Shown: one piece after another, positions 1-13,100 of the stretch
Layout of the letters: each line of letters starts with the position of its first letter
Position numbering within the stretch: position 1 is the first letter of the stretch
Assembly (NCBI RefSeq): GCF_001949145.1
Contig: NW_019091407.1
Coordinates: forward strand, 74,429-134,271
Length of the DNA: 59,843 nucleotides
Origin: Acanthaster planci
Taxonomy: Eukaryota; Echinodermata; Asteroidea; Valvatida; Acanthasteridae
Reading direction: 5' to 3'
The notes under the pieces: generated by a model
What the model was told of the DNA's origin: nothing
Seen by the model: only the letters and a program-made list of their open reading frames with translations
The model's database searches: none
Made by a program: the position numbers and the translations under genes

Positions 1-673
1 TGTTAGATACTGCTGATGACATGTTTCCGTGGTATACATGTCTATATGTATATTTTGTCTTGATTCATTGGTGAGTCAAAGTTTTATTTTCCATTGAAAA
101 GTTATGAAATACTAGGATCGACGTGACTGGCATAATAAAAGAATTTGATTTCTTCAAAGTATGTGATTTGTCATATTCCGTGTTTATTTTCACTTTGTAC
201 TGGACTGACATGTTTGTAATGCAAGATCTCCAACTCAAGGGCTTCAAACCAGACAGTTCTGCTTTTCTTTTTGTAATTGGAGCCTCCATTTCAGTCATTC
301 TTAATTTTAAGATTACTGTGTGAATGCTTTGATCTGCGCATGAGGAAAAACAAGAATATACATCAACAAAGGTGTATGCCAAGTTACCGGAACGTCAAGA
401 CCATCACATGTATGGGGGGCTCTGTCACTTTTGTAAATTGAATCATGCATCTGATAAGTTGGACCAGCAGTATGTACGTGGCATGATAATGTTTAATTTT
501 GAAGGAGGGGAAAGAAATGTGCAGTAATTGGGAATTATGAATTTTAAATGTGAGACGCTGGAGGAAATTGACTACAGTGTGTGGGGATTCCCCAAACCAC
601 TATTGTTCAGTTTGGAACATTAGAGGGGACATTGGTGAGGACTGCATAATTCAATGAGAAACGTAATGGCCGC

Positions 674-683
674 GCCGCCATTT
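674..683 (-). promoter_or_regulatory. YY1-like site upstream of THADA
   Basis: GCCGCCATTT is the reverse complement of the AAATGGCGGC consensus of YY1, commonly placed near housekeeping promoters. It lies about 250 bases before the start codon. One short match, so this is a suggestion only. Confidence 0.25.
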
Positions 684-697
684 AAGTAGTGATAGTC

Positions 698-713
698 GGG
701 GGGGGGGGGGGGG
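698..713. repeat. Poly-G homopolymer (16 nt)
   Basis: Sixteen consecutive G. Length is likely polymorphic or miscalled; it could form a G-quadruplex near the THADA promoter. Confidence 0.9.
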
Positions 714-929
714 TACTCAGGTACCTAGACGCATGCAAGCTTGCGTCTAACATTTTGTAGCTACAAATTAGCCGGGTACCTGACTTCCTTCAGCTGTGCA
801 CTGTGATGCTGCTGCGGGTCTTTTTTCGGCTACGTTGCTAATGTTTTATACATTTTACAAGTTACACAACATTCACAAGGGAAGTTGCATAACCCCTGGT
901 CATGACCCTTGTCTGACAAATGCGTGAAA

Positions 930-1105
930 ATGTTTTCATCTGTTTCGAGTAAAGGGGTTATCGGACGGATGATGGCTTCACTGCGGGACCGGCTTAGCCG
1001 TTTGGCTTCTTCGGCAGATCAGGAGCGCACGGAAGTGGGTGCTGATTTCCTAGCGCTGTCCCAGTGTGTCACTTTCCTGTCGTTGCACGCTTCGTCGGGG
1101 GAGAG
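930..1105 (+). CDS. THADA: THADA exon 1 (start codon)
   Basis: ATG at 930 opens MFSSVSSKGVIGRMMASLRD; no ATG lies further upstream in the same open stretch. Methionines at residues 14 and 15 are alternative starts. Ends AG|GTATAA in phase 2; the AG joins G2764 to make Arg. The N-terminus is the least conserved part of the family, so the start is the weak point. Confidence 0.7.
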
Positions 1106-4100
1106 GTATAATGTGTTTATGTGCAAGATTGACTTAACATTTTAACAAGTAAAAGCTTCTAGTGTTACACTGCCCGTCGTAAGCATAAGTTACTGATGAG
1201 CGATAATGAAATGTCATCTGACTTGGCCTAGGCCTACCCCCAGAACCGTGGGGTCCGACGTCTCCTCTCCGTGGGAGAGGAGCGGCCACGGACGTCGGAC
1301 CCCACAGTTCTGGGGATATCATGTGACATGTCTGATTATCTTTTAAAGTCCATGGTTGAACCATGGAGCTATGATAATACTAGTTGACATTGTAATTTCC
1401 AATTTGACATTTTATTTAGCACAGAAGGGCCGATCCAGAACCAGAGAACCAAAGTTTCTTTTCAGACTAGGACAGTAAACTGTTTTCCAAATTGAGATGT
1501 TAGAAACATTATTAGAATTTTACAAGCTGTAGGATTTTTCTCGTAACCTTTTTCAGTTTTACTTGTTTTAATCACTTGTCGTGCCTTTTGTTAGGAATGA
1601 CTGAGTTGGAATTGCTTTAATAGGTACAAACATTTTTTTTTCTTCTGTGGAAATGAAAAAAAACAAATCTGCGTTTGATTACTTTTAAAGAACAAGTGCT
1701 TGTTTGGGGTGAGCAGTATGGATCTCGTAAATTCAGTGTCACAATCATAAGGAATATTTGAACCACACATACTTTTACAGCATACAATTTCTGTCATGTC
1801 TATGCTGGATTTTAATTTACCTTTTTCTTGCGACGATATATTGGGAGTTACGTATTACATTGGATGAGGGGCACTCCTTTTAAAGGACACCTTAGCATTT
1901 TTGTTTTGATATTTTATTGTAGCTCTCCAACCATGTATATAACATTGCCCCCAAATACATGTGTACATGTACAGTATATGAAGTTGGTTCCAGTGGTTTC
2001 TTTGGTGGTGTAACTAGTACCACAATTGTTGTTGTATCTTATTTTCTTTAACCCAAATTAATCACGAAATCAGTGGTTTTATTCTAATCAGTCCGTTCTG
2101 CAAAAAATGAACAAAGCACAGATATTATTCATAAATACCTGGGGCATTTTTTCTATTCCTATTGGTCAAAACGCGTCACGTGACCGTGTATTAACATTTG
2201 ATAATGCCCTCTTAGAAGTGATCATGCCCGCTGTGGAAATCACGCAGTAGTGCCTTGATACGAGACAGTTTAATGGGGTCTGATGAATCTGTGTGCACAC
2301 AACACGCTATGCACGCACCAAGTTTATTGAAGGGATTCTATTGGACAACTTTCAAAAGGAGTACATACCATAAAAAGGACGCGATGTTCAGGAAAATGGA
2401 AGTAAAGTTTTAGAACAAAATCATTGGAAATCCATCAAATGTTGAATTCTTTTGACTCTCTGAATAAAAAGGTATTTATGAATGGGAATATCTATCGTTT
2501 AAGACCTTGCTGAGGACAGTGAATGCTGATAATGCCAAGGGCGGCTTGGGCATATGTCTTGTCCATTCTCCCGAGCCGGTCTTAAATGTTCAAGTACATA
2601 TTTATTCCCTTATTAAAATGGGACAAAGTGACGGCAGAGCAAAGTAAAAATTTGCAGTAATATTTGAGGCAAGAAGAATGGGTAAAATTTGAACAAATTG
2701 ATCGTGTATACTGTACATATGTACATTGAACCTGTTGCATGGACTTTCAATATCTCACAACAGGCTGACTAATGTCCAGGCAGTCCTAGAGACCGTTGAG
2801 CAACTCAGCGAGTGCCTGACTCGGATCCACACTACTCATCAGCACCACATCTCAGCCAAGGGAGTCCCAGTCCACTTGTTACCATTCCCCAAAGAAGAAG
2901 GCTTAATCTTGTCACTCGCCTGTCAAGTTATGAGCCAGTTGTACGTCGACCAGGCCAACAACTCAAAAGTCTTCCAGAAATCCAAAAAGGTTTGACATTT
3001 GATTGTTTCTTTTTCCAAAGGTGTGTGGCCTAGTGGTCAGGGTTTGTACATCTAACTCCTTCATAAAGTGTTACTCCAGCTGCTGGTTGCATTGTGACCA
3101 TAGACAGGTCACCTTACTCCTTTTTGTCTGCCCCTGCCCACGAGGGATACAAATGGGCACCTGTGGGAATAGAGATACATGTACATGTATGATGGATGTG
3201 TTGATAGCTGTTTGCACCTGAAATTGCTGCACTGAGCTGAGCTGCATGCTCCCTTAGAGCTAAGATGGCCAGGTTTAGGGATGTTTATGGACTCAATGAG
3301 CAAGGATAAAAATGATGTCATTTGCATCAGTAATGGTGGATGTGGGCTTTATTTATATACCCACTCTTATATTTTAGTGCTGTCTTAGGTTCAAGAGCAG
3401 TCTCCATACAAGACGTTCTTGCCATAGTTGTATCATGACCACTGTCACTCCTGTCAGTCAGTTGATATGCTTATGCCTGCCTGGGTGATGGTGCTTTGGA
3501 TCAAGACAAATTAGAGAATTATTGGCACTAAAATTACCCAGAGACAAACAAGAGGCTAGAATAGGAATAGATAAATATCACAAATATGCCAGTCAGTGTT
3601 CTATTTACACCAAGAAATTTATTTATTAGGCATGCTGTGACACTACATGTACCAATCTTTCTTGTTTTTTTGCAGAGTACAGGGTTCCTTCCAGAACATG
3701 TCTGATCCTTTTTCTACTTCCCATTAACAGTTTGAGAAGTAAACCACATTCTCTTATTTGTATGTCAGGCCCTTGAGAAACTCATGAGCTTACAGCCGGA
3801 AACCAGAAGCCATGTTGAGGAGAGGTTTCGAAAACTGATTGCTATGCCAGCACGTGAGGGAGGAATAAGTGGAGAAGACTTGAACAAAGGTATGATGGGA
3901 ATATATGTATGAAATCCATGCATTCAGAGACAGGAACCAGCTAAGGAATATACATGTACTGTCATCATAATGGGGGATTTTTAACTAATACAGTGTACTT
4001 TTAAAGACGTTTAAAACAGGCTAGTGGGTTGTGGATGGTATTTGGATTGATCACACAACCGTTGCTAGGAGGACCAGCCAGTTTAAAACGTACTAGTTTG

Positions 4101-7100
4101 AAACCTTTTCATCATCCTTTTGAGCCCCATTCATAAATACCTTGGTAAAAACATTTGTGTGCTTGAACCCTTTGATTTGAGCCTTAATAACCAACCCCCT
4201 CCCCTCCAGACAGCTTTGTCAGGAACACCCTCTTGAATCCACCAGAATCCTCAACTATCAGAAGTCCGGTTGCCACACTTCGTGTGGAATACCTTGTGAG
4301 GATCACTTGGAAACATCACTGCACAGTGCCAGTGACTTGGATCTAACTTTGTTTTTGTTCATCATGCATGCATGGGCCAGCTTCACAGAGCTGCGTAGGC
4401 CAAGTCTGAATCACTTGGCTAGGGCTTGAAATTACACTTGAGTCTATGGGTACGGCTAAAGCCACTATCATAGACTCGTATGTAATTTCAAGCCACAGCC
4501 AAGTGATTCAGACGCGGCTTACATGTACATGTAGCTCACAAATCTGCTCAGCACTGAAAACATTTGCTTAGCAAAAATTGTTCAACTGGCAAAAAGTCTT
4601 GGTATATTGCCCAAGACTGATACACTGTTAGTTTTTGCGTAGTATATGAATTAGCCAAGCAAGAATTCAATCTCTACAGCATTGATAATTTCAAGGTTTA
4701 ATATAATTTGGATCCTGCTTTTTTTACGGCATGTATTGACATATTATAGGTTTTTCACTTTGCTGTTAATTTTGTTCTTTTTGAAAATGAATTTTACTTT
4801 GTCTGTCTTTTTTTCTCCCAGTCTCTTGTCTGCTGGAGTCCAGTGATCTTGTCAGAGGATTCCTGGAAAGTAATTTCCATCAAATCCTTTCCTGCATTGC
4901 CCAAACTCTGAACTTTGAGATCAAGACACACAGCAGGCCAGACACCGGCTGTGTTCAGCCCAGCCGGGCACCAGCTATGGATGCAAGCTACCAAGCAGCT
5001 AAGGTGATGATTGGGAGATCTTTGATTGGGTCTTATGACTTGTTTCAAACTACAGATAGTCAGGTCGACATCCACAATAAGGCAAATAGTCTGGAGGTGT
5101 TCTGTGGTTATTCATTTGTAACCCAGTCAGCAAATAGATCCAAAGTTACTTGTATATGTATATGGCGTGGTTGGTAAAACCACTTTCTTGCATCATAGCC
5201 ACACAATGCTGAATGGAGAACAGAACCTTAATGTGAGGAAACTCTGTTATACATGTACACATATGTGTTATTATTGATGTGGCAGCCCTTTTTTAACCCA
5301 AGAATGACTAAGCTTTCCTGAGGCCAGTAACTATGTATTCATAGCAGTTGTCTTGTTTTTGTTTGGTTTTATTTTCTTCATTTTTAGCCCTTTTCGTGCT
5401 GTACCGTAGCAGATTTTCATTTGTTTGTTTGAATAATGTGATCCAGAGATACATGAAACTACTGATTATGATCAGCTTTGTTTGAATCCAAAAATGTTTC
5501 TTTTTTCTTCAGGATGATTGGTCTTTCTTTGAATTGATTCCTGAAAACATTACCTTAAGGTCTCTGTGCCGTCCACTTTATCAATGGCAGATTTATTCTC
5601 CGTTGAAGTGTCAGATTTAACACCAGTTTTTTCACAGTGCTTTGTTTTCTAATTTCAGGTGTTTCTGCAGATGTGCCAGCATGGACAAGAACTACTACGA
5701 CCGTTGCTATGGGAACCAGGAAGGAATAATCGTCCTCCGAGCAATGAATGCCATTATGACCTCCATCAGATCATCTCAGGCTTAATAACACTCTTGGAGA
5801 GCCAGGTAAGAATAAAGAAAACATGCAGTCCTTGTTATTTTTGAGGCCATCCAATAATATTTCAAGAGTTTGAACAGTATCCTGAATTCAGTGGAATTCA
5901 TATTGAATTCTGGTTTTCTCTTTGAAGTTGTAAAATGGTTTCATTATTTGCCAAGATACTGAAATCAACTGAACCATTGTGCATGTATCGGATCAGTCTT
6001 CCTTTTGTCAGTCAAAATTTTTTTTACCTCAGTTGTTAAGATTAAGGGAGTCCTGATGTTTCGATGTTATCAGGGAAAGTACTGAGAGATAAAAACGTCA
6101 GACCCTCTCAACTTTTACTGTATCAACATTCAGTCAGTATGCAGCTTTCAGCATATGCTACTTCTCAAATTCAAACTTTTCATAAAACGGTAGGCCTACT
6201 CCTAATATCATTTTGTGTCGCGACTCCTCAGCGGTTTTCCAAAGATTGCGGCCTCCTGGCTGGCAGTGCCCTGGCCATGATGATGAATTCAGCACCTCAG
6301 CCAAGACAAGCTGCAGAGGCAGTGGCAAATCTCCTGACCAGATACTCCTCCAAACAAAGTAATAAGAAAAGTTTACTCACTTGTTAGGTACAGTTCAGTC
6401 CCTTCTCTGGTTAAAGTACTGAATGAGAACTGCTTGTAACTTTCTTACTGTAGATTGTGTGTCCTATTGTAAATGTTTATATTTGTAATAGTGACATTTT
6501 AAAGAACTTGGTATTGTTTAAAATTTTTTGAATTTTTCTAACTAGCGGTTTTTTCTGAGTAAATTCTTTCGTTCAGATGTTTTTTCAATTATTGGTTTTT
6601 TTACGAGTGTAAACTTGCCCACAATTCAGCCTCTGGGCTGCGACGAGAGAGTTAAAAGAAACCACAATAATAAAATATTCCATGCAGTAGGCCTACATGT
6701 CGTAATGCTGTGTACCATAAGACAGACTAAACTACATTGTGGTTGAGCCAAAGGCATGTACCTAAGGTAGCTGCCAAGTGCCTCACATCTGCCCACAGAG
6801 CATAGCCAGTCTCCATTACTGTAGAGAACGGAAAGTAAGCAGACTCGGAGAATGACAACACTGAAAAAGTCTACCCACTTATTCATATTAGGAGTTTTCC
6901 CTTCATCAACACATATTTGTAACACTTTACACTCGGTGCTGTCAGACGGCTCTTGAGAAATTCACAAGCTTGCTCGGGTGTGACTCCAACCCACAACCTC
7001 CTTCCTACAAGCGTAAAGGTCTTCCCACTTGACCATGTGATTCTTGATACATGTGATTCGTCAAAGGGCAAAACTCCTAGTACGAGAACAGGGATGTTGA

Positions 7101-10100
7101 AACACCTCTCTGATGTCTAATGACTGCCCAAAGTGAAATAGTTCCACAAAAATTTTCTTCCTATGTATACAGCCACTAATGTTTCCCTACTCTTTCAAAG
7201 TTACAATTAGCAGAAAGCACAAAGACTTTGTTCCACCTACATGTACTCATAGACTGGGTTCAAGTGACACTTATGTAAGTATTCTGTACAGTTCCTGTAG
7301 GCAGAGGAAGCTCAAACGAGGTGCAGATAGGAACATTCGTGAAGGACGCTGTACCTTTGGTGCCCCTTCCCTCTACAACATTTGCCAGACTTGCTATCAC
7401 CAGAGGTGTCCTGGCATGCTGCAGCAAGGCCATACTCCTACAGGATGTGTGGGCAAACCAAGAGGTATGTAGGATCATTCAGTGGTGTTGGGATCTGTGC
7501 AAGGATGGGGCAACCGTGCCTTCCTATGTCACAAGAGCCATAGGAAATTCAGTTCGTTTTGTGGAAAAATGACCACTGGTGTGTTTCCTTACTGTATCTC
7601 CAAGTGTTTGCAGTAGGGTCAGGAGACATTATCAATATTACTTGACTATTCAATATCAGTTTGACATAGACATTCCATGCTAATATATCAGATTTTGAAT
7701 CATGTATTATTGAAAAAATCTCATTACCCAGAATGACATTGAAAATGTGGAAAAGGTATCAGATTTAAAAAAGAAAAATTCCTCTTACCTGCGGGTATCA
7801 TCTGCTGCATAATAAAAATAAAGTTCAGTTCCAATGAGAACGGTGCTTTTGCAAGTTAGTTAAATTTGAATAAATCTGGTTCACTGAGTTCTTTAACTTC
7901 ACATGAACATAACAATTGAAATGCTCCATACTAAAAACACTGTTGCTATACCGTGTGATTCAGGGCAAGCTTTTGCTTAGTTACATAAGAGACACCATAC
8001 ACTAATACATGTACATTGTCAATGGATAAGAAGGGCACAAAGGAACCAGTCCATTCCTGATAAAGTGGTGGCTATGCAAAAGCTTGCCCCGAATCACGAG
8101 GTATTACTGTGTCTTTAGTCTGGGGAATTCAAATTGCTATATTTCGGTGTAATCAGATAACTCAGTGTACCAGATTCTATTCAATTTAACTAGCCAAAGG
8201 CTTATTGGGAATCCTCCTGCTGTTCCTTCTTCATGCCTCCATAGGATAGTGTTATTTGTGCATACAAACTGACTTGGGAGTTGTGTGTTCCTGAATAGAA
8301 ATGCCATAAACTGCCGCTGGGCAAAGAGCATTCCATAAAGGAGAGTTCCGCTTCCAAGAGGAGCATCCCACCTTTTGAAATCTTCCTTGTGAAACATTCC
8401 GGCAACTCATGGTTGCATTGTTTGTTTATTTTCTTCTTTCAGCGTCAGGTTCTTTGCACCGATGTGCTCTTCGCTGTAGTATGTGACCTGTGCGAGAAGG
8501 CAGACGGGGAGTTGAAATATCACGCCAGCGAAGGTACCAAGCACTATCAGTCACCTTTTCAAGTTGCTTTTATTGTAGGCCTGTGTCAGGTACCCACCAC
8601 AGGCCTAAAGGCCAAGACATCCACTTTCTCGTATTCATTGGACAACTTGGCTTTTCTCAAAAAAATAAAATATTGAGTGTGTCAGAATGTTTAAAAAATA
8701 CCTTGAATTAACGGTATTACCAAAGGATTCATTTTTTTTGTAATTTTGAGGGTGTCGGGGTACCTGTTCACAGGAACGTCACCTGGCTTCCGTAATACCC
8801 GTAATTGCACAGGCCTTTTTTGTTCTGGGAAACATTTTGGGAAAGTTTTCGTCGTCCTTGCACATTTGAATACTGTGCTTACGAATTTGTGCACAGTCCA
8901 ACATGGTTACACTTGACACCTTTTGAAAATCAGGAAAACAAGAAGCACTTGATAGATGAAACATGTGGAAAAGTAGTGTTTGTCCTATTTGAAAATGAGT
9001 AACAGGTGTGCTGTTACATAGAAAATTGTCCAAGACAAGATCACATTTGCATGTTGTTTGCAACATAACATTGTTAAGATGTGAATGACAAAAAAATTTT
9101 GCATTCTTTGGCAAACCTACAATTGTATAGACTTGTCAGATGCTTGCCTTCTAAATTAAGCATTGATGAATATTACACTGGTTTCGCACAGTACTCTTAT
9201 TACCCGGGTAAATAATTACCCAAGTACTTGTCCACACCCAGGTAAAAATAACTCGGAGAATTGGTTTCACACTACACGCTTCACCCCGCAATTCATCCTA
9301 CCCACTTTGGTGCGTACCCGGGTTAGTAATCGACAGCTTTCACGCACCGAGCGCGATCGCAAATGTAAACCCGGAGAATAGCATCACTTGACCTATGCCT
9401 TCCCACAATCCTTTGCGCTCAGTCACTTGACATAGCCAACATGGCTTCCGACGTGTTAGCTTTCAATGTGCTGCTTTACACGTACACATAATCCTTGTGG
9501 TCAAGACTGGCGCCCTGTAATTTATTGTGCGGCAAACAAACAAAAATACAAGTTACCAAATGGACGTAAACCCGCTGCAACAAGGTACCAGCTACGGAAG
9601 ATAGTAAAGTCATTGCAGCCCAGTAAGCGCATTGAAAAATGGCACCATGCTGTGAAGTTTTTTCCTACGCATGCAGAGAGCACGCAGACAGCTTGACGAA
9701 CCATGGGCGAGCATACCCGGGTTGGACTATTAGGCGAGCGTTCACACATCCAAGGGCAACCCGGAGAATCGTCTCAAGGCCGCCGTTCAACCCCGAGATT
9801 GGTTGGTTAACCCATCTCCGGAGCAGGGTTAGAAATTACCCGGGTTAAGTGGGGTTTTGAGGCAGTTAACCCGGAGAATTTCTAACCCCAAAAAGTGTTG
9901 TGTGAATGCTCCAAGAGACCCAGGTAATCTCGGGGTTAATTTTTTCGTTAATCCCGAGATTACCCAGGTAAGGGCACTGTGTGAAACCGGTACTATTGAT
10001 GCATTAAACACAAAATATTGGAGGAAATAACACATATTTAATTTTCTCTGTTTTCCAGTTTATTGCGTTCTTAAAAGAAATTACCTGTAATTTAGAGCCA

Positions 10101-13100
10101 TGCACTTAAGCAAAGAAAACGTGTGAGCCACTATATCCAGGGCAAAAATCTGTCATAATTTATTTTCACAATTTATCATTTATAAAATTATTTTCACTTG
10201 TGACTTCATATCATGATCATTTTTTTACCCGTGGCTTTGAAATATTGCTTCATTTAATTTATTTGCTAATTTGATGGTTTTTGATATTGTTTCAATTTTT
10301 TATTTTTTTATCTGCAGCCTTGAAACTCTACCTTCAAGCAATGAAGCATCTCCTGCCAACTCTCTGCAAGGACTCCCTCCGGCTTTTTGGCCCAGATGCT
10401 GCCCACACGCAGAGCGTCCTGCGGCTAGTCTGGCTGGAGTGGCAGAGTCCAGTGGACGGAGTGACAGAAATGATGCGGTCAGCGCTGTCCACCCTGCTGG
10501 ACTTACATCATCGGGAGAACAAGAAGCAAGGAGTCACAGACTCTCAGGTGCGTGCTTCAAAAGAAGAAGTCAGACACCTGTTTCCTAGATTAAGCAGGAG
10601 AAAAGCAGGTCCTTGTTTGCTTTGCCATATGAACATATGTGTGAATGAAGATAAAGTAAAGCGCAAGTTAAGTATTTCCAGTTGACACAGTTTTACATAA
10701 CTATATCAACCACAAAAAAGTCAAGACACAGTGACTTTCTTTGCACATGATGTCAATGTAACATAGAGATCAGTGATTCCTTCCTTGATGAGCTGGGTTG
10801 GATTTCTTGTCCTTCTGTTTCACCAGTTGGTGGACTCCATTGCCAGCTCTCTACTGGGCACGGCGTGGCACATCAAGGGACGGTACCTCCTCCTGTCCAG
10901 TCTGGTACCCCACTCCGGTGCCACACGCCTCCTGGCAGCCCGGCCCAGCCTGCCCAGAGAGCTCCTGCGCTGCTTGGCGACCAATCACTTGGCCGCTGCT
11001 GCTACTGAGCTGCACAGCACCCTGGTGCGGAAACTGAGGGAGGAAGGCGTGGCTGGTGGGCACAGCCATGGAGATTGGGAGGAGGAGAGACAGGCCGAGG
11101 CATGGGGGAGTGTGTGGAAGGACGTCATGCTGGAGGGACTGTGCAGCAAAGACAGGTGAGGTTTGGCTCAAACTACAACCCTTGTTGCCGCAGCACATTT
11201 TCACAACCACCTTCTGTTCACATTTCAAATGAGTATCATTGAAACGAGATAATGAACATGATGAAGGACCGTTATGAAGGATGGGAAAATTCACAGCCCG
11301 CGTTAAAGCATTTAATACACATTGGAATAAATAGCGTCTTCAAGTACACGATATAAATTAATTCTTCACTGTTATTCTGCTGAATCAGGATGTAGGAGAA
11401 AAGTTTCCTATCCAGGGATCACCATTGGAACAAAGTGGAAAATATGGAACCACCTGGTTCAGAGTTGCTCAGAGTCTGAAATATCTTCTTTTTTTGAGAG
11501 AGTGAGAGAGAGTTTTCTATTTCAAAATGTTTTAGAATGTCCAGGCTAGAATATGGAAAGGTTGAAGGCAGCAGGTACTTTTTTCACTGTTGCTTTATAA
11601 GATCGCCAAAAGCAAAGGTGTTTCATGTGCTTTGTAAACAGCAGCATCTTGAAGCTTAATAAAATTGAATGGGGAGTTGAACAAATGCATAGTTGTAGCA
11701 GAATGGTGCAGCTTTCAGTTAATGTGCGACTGTCAGCACTGAAATGAATATATCACTTATCCTTGTCAGAAACCTACATATATGATCTCTTCAAGGAGAC
11801 GTCCATGTTGATAAAGCAGTAGGCTCAGGTACTAACTGTCAACCAGTCAACAGCGTTCGCACATGTGTGTACATGTATATTTTTGTTCATTGGTTGGAGG
11901 GTCTAACTACACCTGTGCAAAGATGCTAAAGATTGTTGATTTCTTGCCACACTTTCAACTTTCCTGTTGCTGTGTTGCAGTTTGATCAGATACCACACGG
12001 CCAAGTACTGGCTACCATCAGCCCTCAAGAGCTTCCCTGGTTGCTTCAGTGTCCTGATGGATAGCTTGGCCAGAGGATCGCCAAGTCAGCCGCAGCAAGC
12101 ACAAGTGGATGACTTGGGCATCCGCAACCTGCACACATGTGTCATCCTGCTGAAATATGCCCGGATAAGCAGCCTGCTGAGTTCTGATTGGCTAGTGAGT
12201 TTGCATAAATGACACAAATTTGTGTCTACTTTCTTTGAGATAAACTAAGAAGGAATAAACTTAAAGTAAAGGGTGTTTAAGGTGGAATCACTTCGGAAAC
12301 ATCAGCCATTAACAAGAGAATTAAGCACTCTGCCAACTGGTGATCATACGTACATGTACATACAAGTCATACATATATGTATATCAGTTGGCTGAGGGGT
12401 GGGTCCAGTATCATGTATGCATTCTGTTGACCAGTCACATGATTATTCTGGACCAATAAAACTCAGTATTCAAGCCAGACGTACATGTAGATGTTATTGC
12501 CGACCGGCATCATTTTTCATAGTTACCTCTTCTGATGGGAGTTTGTCAATCCTAAAAAAAGCAATCAAGCTTCTTTTTTGATATACTCACCTCAGGACAA
12601 GTACAAAGACATCATCTCAGCAGGACTCTGGCACTCAGAGGACAACATCCAAGCTGACGCCTTCGCGCTCCTGTGCTGCTCCCCCAAGAAATCGGAGCTC
12701 CCCTCTGAGGCCGAGACAGGCTTGCTGCGGGAGACTCTCCCCCACTTCCTGAATTCCGATTCAGCCGCATTCCGCAACCAACTGCGGCACAATGTGAACA
12801 TGTTCGTGACCAGGCTGTGCGACGGCAGTCTCGCCCTGTTGAAACGACTCACAAAGCTCGTTGCTGAAACAGAGGAGAGCGATCTCTCTCAGAAGATGGG
12901 CGAGGCACACGTGAGCGAGAGGAAAACCAAAGGATCCTCTTCACATGTTGGCAATGGACTCACTGAAACTGAGAGTGCACAACTATCCCTTCTAAAGGAA
13001 AGACTCCTCCAGGCAGTGGACTGCCTAGATTGGCTAATAGAAATGTGTTTTGGGTCTCTATTCCCGGGAGCCTGCTATCAACGCAAGCGAGCAGCCTTGG

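Larger units (their letters stand above)
1..929. other. Upstream region of THADA
   Basis: I see no supportable gene. A 16-base G run sits at 698-713, and a short palindrome with a YY1-like core lies at about 665-684. Transcription of THADA probably begins somewhere between here and 929, but no TATA box is obvious. Confidence 0.4.

Noticed and set aside
1591-2013. Short open frames in THADA intron 1
   Set aside because: AT-rich, no splice-phase fit with exons 1 and 2, no conserved motif.
10851-11294. 147-codon minus-strand frame
   Set aside because: Antisense shadow of the GC-rich THADA exon 10.
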